Origin: Bremia lactucae
Lineage: Eukaryota > Oomycota > Peronosporomycetes > Peronosporales > Peronosporaceae
NCBI RefSeq assembly: GCF_004359215.1
Contig: NC_090617.1
Location: 1,390,824 to 1,454,823 of the forward strand
Length of the DNA: 64,000 nt
Direction of reading: 5' to 3'
Shown: positions 12,000-22,309 of the stretch, in pieces
Layout of the letters: every line of letters starts with the position of its first letter
How positions within the stretch are numbered: position 1 is the stretch's first letter
Made by a program: the position numbers and the translations under genes
Notes under the pieces: model-generated
The model's input: the letters and a program-made list of their open reading frames with translations, nothing else
Told to the model about the DNA's origin: nothing
Database searches by the model: none

Positions 12000-12775
12000 G
12001 ATCTGTATGGTCTCAAATGTGGCGTAGGCGGAAGCCATTATAGCTATGCCGTCAAAGTTTCACATGGGTACATTTGAGCCGACGATGTGAAGCGATCGTT
12101 CACAAACACCACGACACTTGACACGTCTACAAAGATGTAGAAACGCAATTTCTCACGGCTCATGACACTCGTCATTCTGTTTGGCATTCGTAAAGAGATC
12201 ATACAAGTAAAAGTGGCCCCAAATTGGCTCCACATTCGGCTCGACGTCGTTATCCGCAAAGACGGCACAGTCCCCACTTGAGCTCTTTGAGCGGTCAATA
12301 ATAATCTTCTTCTCGGCATCGTCGTACACGATCGTCGTAACTTCATTACCAGCCGAACTCCGCAAAGCCCACTTTACTGCCGCGTTTAAATTTTGACACC
12401 TCGGCTAACAATTCAAGCGAAGTATCCGATGACTTAAGATCTCGCGATGAAGCTTTGACAGACACATGAGCCTCTTGTTCATACTCCTTTTCACTGCGTT
12501 GCAAATGCCAATCACTCAAAGGCTTCACGCCAAGCGTTTGAATCGTCTTGCTCTCGACAGCCGACCCATCAGCGCAAGTAAGTAATATTGTCTGCGTCCG
12601 ACACGATCTAGTCGCCCTTCCCAACAGGTGGTCTTTTTTATCGTAAAATATTTCGAAGAATCGTAATAGTTACTTCAGAAGTGACAAAATTCCATCCCAC
12701 CCTTGCGGCTGTCGATTTAAGGAATTACTGTCGTCAATAATCCACCCAATCACAACATCCTGGCCATGCTGCAAA
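12000..12775 (-). pseudogene. Invertase (GH32) pseudogene, C-terminal half only
   Basis: Closely matches 22365-23130 of the intact invertase in the same orientation. Recognisable segments are TIQTLGVKPLSDWHLQRSEK, VSKFKRGSKVGF, then KKIIIDRSKSSSGDCAVF and EPIWGHFYLYDLFTNA. A frameshift after GSKVGF splits the beta-sandwich, and another lies near FTNAKQNDECHEP. The N-terminal catalytic five-blade propeller, with its signal peptide and the WMNDP and RDP motifs, is absent; similarity fades near 12775. It lies 160 bp upstream of the importin-alpha gene and about 10 kb from the intact copy, so it is a decayed local duplicate. Confidence 0.85.
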
Positions 12776-12936
12776 TAATGTGCTAGTGGGGACCGAACTT
12801 AAGCACACATGGCCCAAGACACAATCCGTGCCAACGTTTTTAAGATTAAAACTGAAGCTTTCGTAAAATAAATTAAATGTGACTCTAATGTAAAGGTTTA
12901 TATGTGGTCCACACATACTAACGTTTCGACGCAAGG

Positions 12937-15019
12937 ATGTCGACTCCTAAGGTCCGCAAGTCCATTAAGGTCGTCGGCAATGTGGGCGTGCTCACGGGTC
13001 GCCGCAACCGCCACGAGACCATGCTATCGATTCGCAAGTCGAAGAAAGAGGATGCGTACGCCACGCGTCGCAATTTGAAAGCCAATTATCCACAGACATC
13101 CGTGCAGACGACGAGTCGCAAGGAGCTTTTGCTGAATTTAGCCTCACGGTCCCAGGCATTGCTTCTCGGTACACATGCTTTCCTCTTCATTACATACATG
13201 TAGCAGTACTCTAAAGAGAATATAATTGCAGGAATCAAGCGACCAGACGAACTAACGAGGCAAAAGTCCATGCGTGCTTTTGTGTATTTATTATCAAGTG
13301 GCGTCCCCCCACTTTTTGACGAGTGCGATTCGCAGCACAAAGGTCTATGGGACACAATCTTAGCCGCGATCCCGTCCTTTGTCGCAATTTTAAACGAAGA
13401 TCTTTTAGATGCCAATGCGGTGCAACTCCACTCGGATGCCGCGTTTGCAATGCGTTTTATATCATCGATGGACAAGGCAAGTGCTGTAATTGCGTCAGGT
13501 GTGGTGCCTCGCCTTGTGCAGCTCTTCCAATCGGGTCTTTCCGAATTACAGATACAAGCAGCGTGGTGTCTTGGCAACATCGCATCCGCTTCGTCCGAGA
13601 GCTGCGACGCAATTGTCCAAGTTTGTCCCCCCACGCTCGTGCTGCCTCATATCCGCATGGCGACGCCATCTCTTCGACGGGCATCGGTGTGGCTCTTACG
13701 GAGTCTTGTCGAGTATCCCGAAGTAATGGCAAAACGCCGAATCATGGGCGAAGACATCAAGCAAGAAACAATGCAAGTGTTGGTAAGCATTATTCAACAG
13801 CTCTCGAATGAAAAAGTACCTCATTCTGTATCGGGAACGGGCGGCTTGAAAAGAGAGACGCTTTCGTTTCCACTAGGAGATGCGGAGATTGCACCCTGGC
13901 GGATTTTTGAGGTGTGTAGCTGTTGTGTAAACGGCTTGTAACAAGAAAAAATTAAGATCGTTCTTTCGCTTGTAGATATCAACGGGGAAACCCGCACCGA
14001 ATGAGATTGCCGTCGTGCGGTATGTACGTCACGTTGACGCCACGACGGTGGAAGTTATGGACGTGGATGTAAACTTTGAAACGGGTGAGAATCTTGTCTT
14101 TAAGGCCAAGAAAGCAGACATGCGGCCCCTTCAAGTCATGGACGACGCCCTTGGCCAAGACGACGAATTAAACGAGGAAGAGACGGAGTTACTGGACGAA
14201 CAAGGATTGACATTATGCGACACTTGCTGGGCCCTCGTAGAAATGACCCTTCACGATAGTGACATTGTTGGAGGAATTGTCCAGGCCGGTCTTTGTCCCC
14301 GACTCGTTGAGTTGCTGTACATATCTCAGAGTAGTATCCTGCTTGCCCCAGTGTTACGGTTACTCGGCAACATTGTATCAGCTGAAATTGTATACTCCCA
14401 AGCCGTTCTTGATGCCAAGTTGCTCGAAGTGATGCCACGTGTTTTGAATACAACGAGCCGTGCCGTGCGCGAAGAAGCGTGTTGGATGCTTTCAAACATT
14501 GCTGGCGGTCAAGAAGAACAAGTAGTTGCAATGATGAACACACCGGGAGTCATTGCGGGGCTTGTGGAGCAAATGTCGTGGGCAGAGTACGGCGTCAAGC
14601 GCGAAGCCACGTGGGCCATGTGCAACATTATCGTACGCGCCAATGTCGAGTTTGTTAAAGAGGTTGTTCAATTAGGCGCGCTGCGTTTGTTTTGCCCACT
14701 TTTGGAGGAGTGGGAAGACCCTATGGTGGAGCTCGTTATTCTTGAAGCGATTGAGAGCTTCTTGCAGAAAGATCCCATGGAAGGTCGCATTGCTGTTGAA
14801 GAAAGTGGGTGTCTAGCAAAGATAGAAGAGCTGTCGTATGACCACAATGACGATGTTAGCAGTATTGCGTCGCAGCTGCTAGATACGTGGTTTGACAACG
14901 AAGGCAGCGAGGTGAGTGAGGCACTCGCGCCGGCTATAGTGAGGTCGGAGAACGCTGGCCAGGCTCTTAGGTTTCAGCCTGTGCAGAGTGATGTCCAATT
15001 CCATTTTGACCGAAAGTGA
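12937..15019 (+). CDS. Importin-alpha-like protein (ARM repeats, two introns)
   Basis: Predicted adaptor that carries nuclear-localisation-signal cargo to importin-beta at the nuclear pore. Exons 12937-13168, 13232-13911 and 13976-15019 join in frame (both introns GT...AG) to about 651 residues. Residues 1-50 look like an importin-beta-binding domain (RNRHETMLSIRKSKKEDAY then RRN). Armadillo repeats follow: AWCLGNIASASSESCDAIVQ is typical, and in exon 3 so are CWMLSNIAGG and ATWAMCNIIV. The N-terminal ARM part is divergent. About 110-125 residues are inserted between two central ARM repeats. This segment spans the second intron and includes a beta-rich stretch (EIAVVRYVRHVDATTVEVMD) and an acidic linker (QDDELNEEETELLDE). 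Classical importin-alpha is about 530 residues. Family assignment is firm; whether it is the main importin-alpha or a divergent paralogue is open. Confidence 0.85.
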
Positions 15020-17213
15020 TGAACTCCAAGCTTTCTTGTATTGACTTTGTCTCTGTGCTGCTCATGACTTTGGTTCCATGAATTTAGGTTAGACAGAATT
15101 TACCTTGTACAAATAATTTGGTACATGCACATTTCAGGTTGCAGAGGTAAATATAATCCGATTTTTATTTTTTGCAATTAGCAAATCAAAAACTAAAACG
15201 ACAATACAAGCGATACTTTGCTAATGTGATCAATTTAGTGCTCCATTTATTGTTCATACCATCGCTGAGGTACCGTGTTACTTCTTGAAACAGCACGATA
15301 CTGTCATGTGCAAGAAGAAGCGAGTCCTCGATACGGTCAGGTCGTATTGGTTTCTCAGACAAACGATCGAGCGAAGAATCCGACTATTAATGCCATGTGA
15401 TTTTGGCGCATATGCTGCCTGCAGAAGCTGAAGCTCTAGATGCGAAGTTTAACATTTTATTATCGAGTTGTTGTTTTTGCTGAGTTATCAGCTGAAAGAC
15501 ACAGTGCTTAAACATGAAGAAGCTGAAGAAATAGGGATGACAAAACATACAAAGATGCCGAGATTGGTTGCTAAAACAGATGGCATAGAGACTAAGTTCT
15601 GATCTGTAGGACGAATAAAAAAATATATGCATTCAGCAGACCAGCATAAAAATAGCAGGTTTGCATGTGTTGATCAGATATTCTTGGTGTCAGCTGAAGA
15701 CCATTTCAATGCAAACGCGCTTGTACTGAATTTTTTCGATTACTTGATCTACTTCACGATGCTAAAGCTTATCCAGAACATTTTCAAAGATTGATGAGCA
15801 TCAATTACATTACTTAAAAGTTTCGTGGCCATGTTGCAGAATCATTATATTTGCAGCGTAAGGCTCACATCTTCTTCCTTGAGACAAGCACTGATAATGC
15901 TTGTGTTAAATGATAATATCCAGCTCTTCTCGCTTTTAGGATTCTTGCGTTCTTCTGGCCAAAAATTAGCAACTACTAGACAGAAAGTCCTTTCGAAATA
16001 AAAATGTTCGATGAGTCAAGTTTCCATCTACTCAAAAGCTATAGCTTTTTACTATTGCTTTTGTAATTCACTCCGTAAAAGCAAATAGATAGCACTTATT
16101 TATAATTTCTCGTCGAATTCTAAATAAAATGCGGATCGCAACCCCGAATCTTCAAACGTATACTGTGCAATAATTAAATCGAGTCGTAGTGCGGCGATTG
16201 CTTCATTATCTAGTAGTATTCCTTAAAAAACGCTCAGGATGAATCAAAGATCAGAACTTTGTGTCGCATGTAAGGGTTAAGTTCATATCCGTTTTTAATC
16301 GGCTTTTTTTACTCGGAGCTGCTCAGAAAACCGACTCGTCTATAACTCATAAGTGAAGCCACTGCTATCCGGCTCTATCGATCTGACTCCTTCAAGTCTT
16401 CAGTCGCACTCCTTTCTTCAAGCACGTCGTGTCCAAATATTAGCATCAACCCGTGTCAACAAGCGTAACCTCATCCTATAGACCTATTTTGCAAATTCGA
16501 GTCAACAAACATTGCTTAGTAGGAAAATAAAGAGTAAAATCATGTACTGGCTTTGCACTTTTCAGATGGTACCAGCAACTCTCGCACTTGACAAGCTGTT
16601 CTTGCGTAGCATCTAGAAGATTTTAAGGATCACTTGCCACTCCAAGTATGTAACGTCGTGAAGGCGGTTTAGTCGCTCTAGCTTATCCTTATATCGCATC
16701 AAAATTTTCCATTAACATAGAAGGCCTAAAACCAGGCCCATGAGGTGCAATCTCATTCGTGGCTCGATACTGCCGTATCTGTAACAATTCGCTTTAGCAG
16801 ACTCCCATCGTACCTACAATGTACAGGCTGGTACTCTCAAAAAGTCTCTGGACGTTTTTTCTCTGGTCCACCGTTCAAATTGAAGGTAAGATTCACAGAG
16901 CTGACGATTACGCGCTGTGATACCGTGGTACAATCAAAAAACTGACGCTATAACCCGATTGGTCATCCCAATTTAAGGCACCTCGACTACCAAGTAGCAA
17001 CATTTCCGTAAGTTTTAGGCAATATTTGAGACAAAGTAGCAAAAGACAAGACAAAACCCACAATTCTCGTGCAACTTAATCCTACAGAAAGGGTACACAA
17101 AGACATCCAGAAGAGTACGCGTTTACATAACTGTAAACCCATAAACAGAAAGCACATCATTCCGCAACCTGCTCCGATAACGTCAAGCCTTTGTATGGCC
17201 GAGATCGCAGCGC
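15020..17213. other. Intergenic, no gene seen
   Basis: About 2.2 kb of AT-rich sequence between importin-alpha and the ATPase. Only short frames without recognisable similarity (for example 15387-15632 minus). No LTR ends or tRNA noticed. Confidence 0.45.
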
Positions 17214-20200
17214 ATGAGTCGAACCATGAGCAAACTCAAGTGCGCGTCGTCTCCGAGAGATGCAGACTGTTTGACCCGAATGCCTTTGTCGTCAGCGCTG
17301 TCGTACGCGTCCGCACACACTCCCATCGATGCGCGGCTTCGCATTGATGACATGGAGTACCGCTCGTCGCATCGCGACCGTTTTTTAAACAGCGCCGAGC
17401 ATCTCGTGGTCATGGATCCACGCAAAACACGCGATTCTTTTGCAAAAGTCGACGTCTGGGCGTGGCACGAGCAATCAATCACGACAATTCTCGACACATT
17501 ACAAGTCAATGCAACACACGGTCTCGACGCGGACATGGCAAGCAAGCGATTGGCGCAAAATGGTCTCAATGCACTCGAAGCGGACCGCAAGACGCCATTA
17601 TTACTGATATTTGCCATGCAATTCACCACTGTTATTATTGCATTGCTAATGGCTGCGGCCATGGCGTCCATTGCATTGCACGAGTACGTCGAAGGGATTG
17701 CGATCATTGCGATCGTGACGTTAAATGCAATCATTGCGACGATTCAAGAACACAATGCAACAAATGCGCTCGATGCATTGCAAAAGATGACGACGCCACA
17801 GTGTATGGTTCTGCGCGATCGTGGACGACACGTGGAAATCCCAAGCGAAGAACTTGTCGTGGGCGACATTGTCCTCTTGGCCACGGGGGATCTTGTGCCT
17901 GCGGACATGCGATTGATCCAGAGCTCTGAATTGCAAGTGAATGAAATGATTCTCACGGGCGAATCCAATGACGTGCTTAAGAAAGTGGACATCGAGACAA
18001 AACCTACTGATAACTTAACCGCTTCGAATATGGTCTTTGCATCAACGTCCGTAGCCATGGGCAATGCTACGGGAGTCGTGGTGGAAACCGGCATGCGTAC
18101 CCGTGTAGGCTCGATTGCCGCGTTACTACAGAAAAGTCGTACTCCATTGACAAGAAGACCAAGTTGGTATCACCAATTCGTGGACGTGTATACTACACCC
18201 AAACGAACGCCTTTGCAACAAAGTTTGCATCACTTGGGTTTGTTTATGGGGGCCGTGGTCATGGGCATTTGTAGTATTGTTTTTCTAGTTGGCATGGTGC
18301 GTGGCAATGCCGACCCGAAAGACCCGGATCGATCCGTGACGTTGTCGGTTGTCATGATTGCTGTCTCACTGGCGGTAAGTGCCGTACCCGAAGGTCTTCC
18401 CATGGTCGTTACCATTTGTTTGTCCACGGGTACGGCGGAGATGGTCAAGAAGAACGTTCTTGTGCGCAAACTTGCTGCCGTCGAGTCGTTGGGGGCAAGT
18501 TCTGTCATTTGCACCGACAAGACTGGAACGCTCACGGAATGTAAAATGACTGCCGTGAAACTCTGGAGTGACGCTGTCATGTACGATATTACGGGCAAAG
18601 GGTTCACGCCGCATGGGGACATTATCGCAGACGGCGTGAGTCACGTACACGAGTCGATTTCCGTCCGTGCGACCCTCTTGTCGGCCGTGTTGTGCAGCAA
18701 CACAAATTTGCAACAAGATCAAGACGAAGCTGGTGCGATCTCGTGGGTCTATATGGGCAATTCGTCTGAAGCACCACTGATTGTGGCGGCGGCGAAAGCG
18801 AATATTTGGCGCGACGAAGCCATGCGAAACTACCCCCGACAATTGGAAGTGCCTTTTTCATCGACGCGAAAAATGATGATTACCGTCAACGAAGTGCCAG
18901 CAGGAACGTGTCGTTTCGATTTGCTTCAATTGCCCCGAAACACTACGATCGTGGCCAATGTGAAAGGAGCGCCTCTTTCGATTGTCAAGAATTGCACGCA
19001 ATTTGTGCGGACGGACGGATCCATTGCGACATTGGACAATTTTGAACGTAAGCGTATTTACGAAGCTGTCGATACACTGTCTTCCCAAGCCCTTCGTGTG
19101 TTTGCAATTGCGATTCGTCCAATGGATACGTTGCCGTCTTTCGACGACGACGACGACATGGAGATAAAGTGCAAAAGTTTATGCACTTCTCTCGTCTTTG
19201 TGGGACTCATTGCCTCCATTGATCCTCCTCGAGAAGGTGTGAAAGAAGCAATTCAGACTGCTCGTCAAGCTTCAATTCGGACTGTGATGATCACAGGTGA
19301 TTACCTCCAAACAGCCGTGGCTATTGCACGCGAAGTCGAGCTGTTGCCTCTCGACGTGGCTATTGAAACTCAAGCGGTGGATTGTGGCGACTTGCGCTCG
19401 AATGAGAACGAATACTTGCCCGATGCTATGGTCGATGAGCTCACGAGTCAAGTCTCGATCTTTGCACGTGCGAAACCCGAAGACAAGATTGAAATTGTCA
19501 AGTCATTGCAACGCCAGGGACACGTCGTGGCCATGACTGGCGATGGAGTGAATGACGCTCCTGCGTTGAAAGAAGCCGACATTGGCATCGCCATGGGCGT
19601 TGCTGGGACCGCGGTCGCCAAAGGAGCATCGGATCTCGTTCTCACAGACGATAACTTTTGCAGCATTGTCTCGGCCGTGGAAAAAGGTCGCGAAATCTAT
19701 GGCAACATTCAGCGGTTTGTGTGTTTTCTCCTTTCGACGAATTTTGGTGAAATTGCGGTGATTTTTGTGGCCATGGCGGTTGGCATGCCAAATCCACTCG
19801 AACCGTTGCAGATTCTCGTGCTTAATTTATTTGCGGATGGTATGGCAGCTGTGGCGTTGAGTCTTGAAAAGGGCGATGGCACGGTCATGCTTGATCGCCC
19901 ACGACCACGGAACGAGCGTATTATTTTTGGTCGACTCTGGGTCATTGTACTTGTGAATGCGTTTTTAATTGCCTGTGGAGCTTTGATTGTCTTTACGTGT
20001 GGCTTGTATTGGAATTTTAAACACATTCTTCTCGACGACATTATTGCCGATATTGATGCCACAAAAGGACAAGTGGCGTACCGGAATGCAGTGTGCTCGC
20101 GATGGTTGGGTCTTGGACATGGTTGGCAAGCATATAGCAATTGCCAAGCGCGAAATCGTGACGGCACGTACCGTTTTGACGAAAGTATTCGAACAGAAGG

Positions 20201-20729
20201 GTACTACGAAAGCGACGCATTGCTGTGCTTTAATGGCACGTATGACTGTGTCTCCGAGGGTACTGCCCGTGCCCAGACCATGGCATTTATTTACATTACC
20301 ACTATGGAGATGCTCCGTGCGTACACGGCACGGAGCTTCACGCAATCGGTTTGTAAGGATTTATTTAGCAACAAGTGGATGCAATTAGCAGCTGTGGGGT
20401 CGATGGTCTTGACGCTCTCGGTGACCACCATTCCTATGGTGAATGATGATCTTTTTGGGTTTGCGTACATTCAATGGTACGAATGGATGTTTGCCATGGT
20501 CTTTGCCGTCACAATGGTCGCGTTGGGTGAGACGCTTAAACTAGTGTATCGTCGTCGAGACCGTGTCAAGTTGCGTCGCGCGGCAGAAGCCACGTATGCT
20601 GGAATGGCCGAGGAGATTCAAAACCTTCGGATGCGACTGCAACAGCTCGAAATTCGCGTGAAAGTCGAGCCACACCATGAAGTACTGTCACATACCGAAC
20701 GATCGCCCACGGGGCTAATGACAAGTTGA
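17214..20729 (+). CDS. Type II P-type cation-transporting ATPase
   Basis: ATP-driven membrane cation pump, 1171 residues, without introns. In order: a divergent N-terminus of about 80 residues, a cation-ATPase N-terminal domain (about 81-125), membrane helices near 128-178, the actuator domain with TGES at 248-251, helices near 340-405 holding the ion-site motif PEGLP (392-396), the phosphorylated Asp in DKTGT (435-439), the nucleotide-binding domain, the hinge TGDGVNDAP (about 775-783), and a C-terminal bundle of helices. The tail has a short coiled coil (MAEEIQNLRMRLQQLE). The layout fits Ca2+ (SERCA/PMR1) or fungal ENA-type Na+ pumps; I cannot choose the ion from sequence alone. A large loop between the last helices contains several Cys. 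The start is the first ATG of the frame; ATGs at residues 5 and 47 are alternatives. Its 3' end faces FCF2, 150 bp away. Confidence 0.92.
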   Translation: MSRTMSKLKCASSPRDADCLTRMPLSSALSYASAHTPIDARLRIDDMEYRSSHRDRFLNSAEHLVVMDPRKTRDSFAKVDVWAWHEQSITTILDTLQVNATHGLDADMASKRLAQNGLNALEADRKTPLLLIFAMQFTTVIIALLMAAAMASIALHEYVEGIAIIAIVTLNAIIATIQEHNATNALDALQKMTTPQCMVLRDRGRHVEIPSEELVVGDIVLLATGDLVPADMRLIQSSELQVNEMILTGESNDVLKKVDIETKPTDNLTASNMVFASTSVAMGNATGVVVETGMRTRVGSIAALLQKSRTPLTRRPSWYHQFVDVYTTPKRTPLQQSLHHLGLFMGAVVMGICSIVFLVGMVRGNADPKDPDRSVTLSVVMIAVSLAVSAVPEGLPMVVTICLSTGTAEMVKKNVLVRKLAAVESLGASSVICTDKTGTLTECKMTAVKLWSDAVMYDITGKGFTPHGDIIADGVSHVHESISVRATLLSAVLCSNTNLQQDQDEAGAISWVYMGNSSEAPLIVAAAKANIWRDEAMRNYPRQLEVPFSSTRKMMITVNEVPAGTCRFDLLQLPRNTTIVANVKGAPLSIVKNCTQFVRTDGSIATLDNFERKRIYEAVDTLSSQALRVFAIAIRPMDTLPSFDDDDDMEIKCKSLCTSLVFVGLIASIDPPREGVKEAIQTARQASIRTVMITGDYLQTAVAIAREVELLPLDVAIETQAVDCGDLRSNENEYLPDAMVDELTSQVSIFARAKPEDKIEIVKSLQRQGHVVAMTGDGVNDAPALKEADIGIAMGVAGTAVAKGASDLVLTDDNFCSIVSAVEKGREIYGNIQRFVCFLLSTNFGEIAVIFVAMAVGMPNPLEPLQILVLNLFADGMAAVALSLEKGDGTVMLDRPRPRNERIIFGRLWVIVLVNAFLIACGALIVFTCGLYWNFKHILLDDIIADIDATKGQVAYRNAVCSRWLGLGHGWQAYSNCQARNRDGTYRFDESIRTEGYYESDALLCFNGTYDCVSEGTARAQTMAFIYITTMEMLRAYTARSFTQSVCKDLFSNKWMQLAAVGSMVLTLSVTTIPMVNDDLFGFAYIQWYEWMFAMVFAVTMVALGETLKLVYRRRDRVKLRRAAEATYAGMAEEIQNLRMRLQQLEIRVKVEPHHEVLSHTERSPTGLMTS

Positions 20730-20879
20730 AATGAAGGCAGCGAAGCACTTGAATAGTTTTTTAGACAACACCGTAGGCTTTGATTGTATCCAACACTATT
20801 TCGTGTAGTCGACACAATTGTACCAATATACCGTACGTGCGAATTCCTAAAAGCCATGCATGTTTTTATACGACAATGT

Positions 20880-21769
20880 CTACTTATGCCTCGATTTTTT
20901 ACTGCCGTGGTGACTCCGAGCGTTATGGAGATTCCGTGCGACTCGTTGCGTGTATTGCACTACGGCGTCATCAGCCATGACTTCGTCCGTAAACGTTTGT
21001 CGGCGCTGTCGTTTCGCGAGCCGGGCTGAATAGAATTCTTGCGCACCTTCAATTACTTGCCCGCGTTGGAATTGTTTCGGTAAAGTACGAGCATGATCCG
21101 ACGACTTGTAGAATTTCTTTGGGTCCAAGTAATTCCTCATGCGCAAGAGCGCTAAATCACAACGCGCTTCATCCGTCATTTCGTGCGACGTAAAGTTTAA
21201 CCAACGACGTCCTGCCGACGACGACTGCGCATCCACGCGTTGCCAATCCGAATGCGCCACTTCTTTGCGAATTGCGGCGACCACAGTGGCTTCTTCCGCT
21301 GCTCGAACGTCGTTTTTAATCGTCGCCGCTTGAGACGCGTGAAAATGTAGAAATGTTTGAGACTTAGATGCCCCGCTGTTTAATTCATTCGGTACGAGCT
21401 GCCGCTTAAGCGTTGCGAGTGGCTTTGTAGACACTTCTAGAGGCAGCGTCTTGGAGTAACTGGAGAAGGAAATGGTTGATGCTGCGAGGCGAGCCTAAAG
21501 AATTCATGTGAGTCAGTTTATTGAAACGATTAGGTCAAAACACGTACATAGTGTGCAATATCCTCCTCGTCTTCTAGTGGCGATGTTTCGTCTTCAATAG
21601 TCGGTTCGACTTCCGTCATTACGATGGCGTCCACGTTTGTCGTTGTAAGAGTGGTTGGTGATGGCGTGTGGCGTACTTTTTTATCAATAGTAACGGGGGA
21701 CTTCTGGGGTGAGAGGCTTAAGGCCGCTTTGGCCTGGAGGCGTTGCGAGGTCCGACGAGTCTCCACCAT
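20880..21769 (-). CDS. FCF2: FCF2-like pre-rRNA processing protein (two exons)
   Basis: Nucleolar factor for early pre-rRNA cleavage in the small-subunit processome; the human relative is DNTTIP2/TdIF2. Exon 1 is 21769-21548 and exon 2 is 21494-20880, split by a 53-bp GT...AG intron in phase 0, giving about 278 residues. The N-terminal half is low-complexity and acidic (EPTIEDETSPLEDEEDI). The C-terminal Fcf2 domain has the family signature: LLRMRNYLDPKKFYKSSD, LPKQFQRGQVIEGAQEFYSA, then RLAKRQRRQTFTDEVMAD. A basic tail ends the protein (SHHGSKKSRHK). Convergent with the ATPase. Confident family call; the intron is needed to reach an initiating ATG. Confidence 0.88.
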
Positions 21770-22309
21770 TTTCCGTTAAGTTGACGAAGATGTGGCTGGT
21801 GAAGAAGCGCGAGGCAGTAAACACCTCGTGATTGGTCAAGGCAGTTTGAAATGGGTACTTACGAACCGCGTAACCTAAAATAATTTTGAACTAATCTGGT
21901 GACATAGTTGAATTGTCTGTTTTGTGGTGGCAACATATTCCTATAAGTGGTACCTCAAAGCGCTATAACAATATTACAGTTTTATAGTTAAATCACGTGG
22001 TCCACAAATATGTTGGCATTGACAGCTAGCTTGCTACCTCAATGTTGTGACGTTAAATTGATCTAAGTGCTTAAAGACTTGTCAGCTGGCCGCTTGAAAG
22101 CAAGGCAAGAGGATACTGTCCGTAAATACTGACTGTATCGATTTTAAAGAGGCGAAAAAAGCTGTAATTTTTATTATTAGAAGAAATTTCACCTACGAAT
22201 AATACGTTTAAGGGATAAAAATGATTTATTAACACGAAACTTTTTTGCAGCGTAAAAGACGACAGCAATAGCTGTGAGCAGCGAAGGCGCGCTTTCTCCG
22301 ACTTGACTT
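21770..22309. other. Intergenic between FCF2 and invertase
   Basis: 540 bp holding the FCF2 promoter side and the 3' flank of the invertase. No separate gene seen. Confidence 0.5.

Noticed and set aside
13086..13634. 182-residue minus-strand frame
   Set aside because: Lies across importin-alpha exons and an intron on the opposite strand; composition is that of an antisense shadow.
15387..15632. 81-residue minus-strand frame in the large intergenic region
   Set aside because: Short, AT-driven composition and no recognisable motif.
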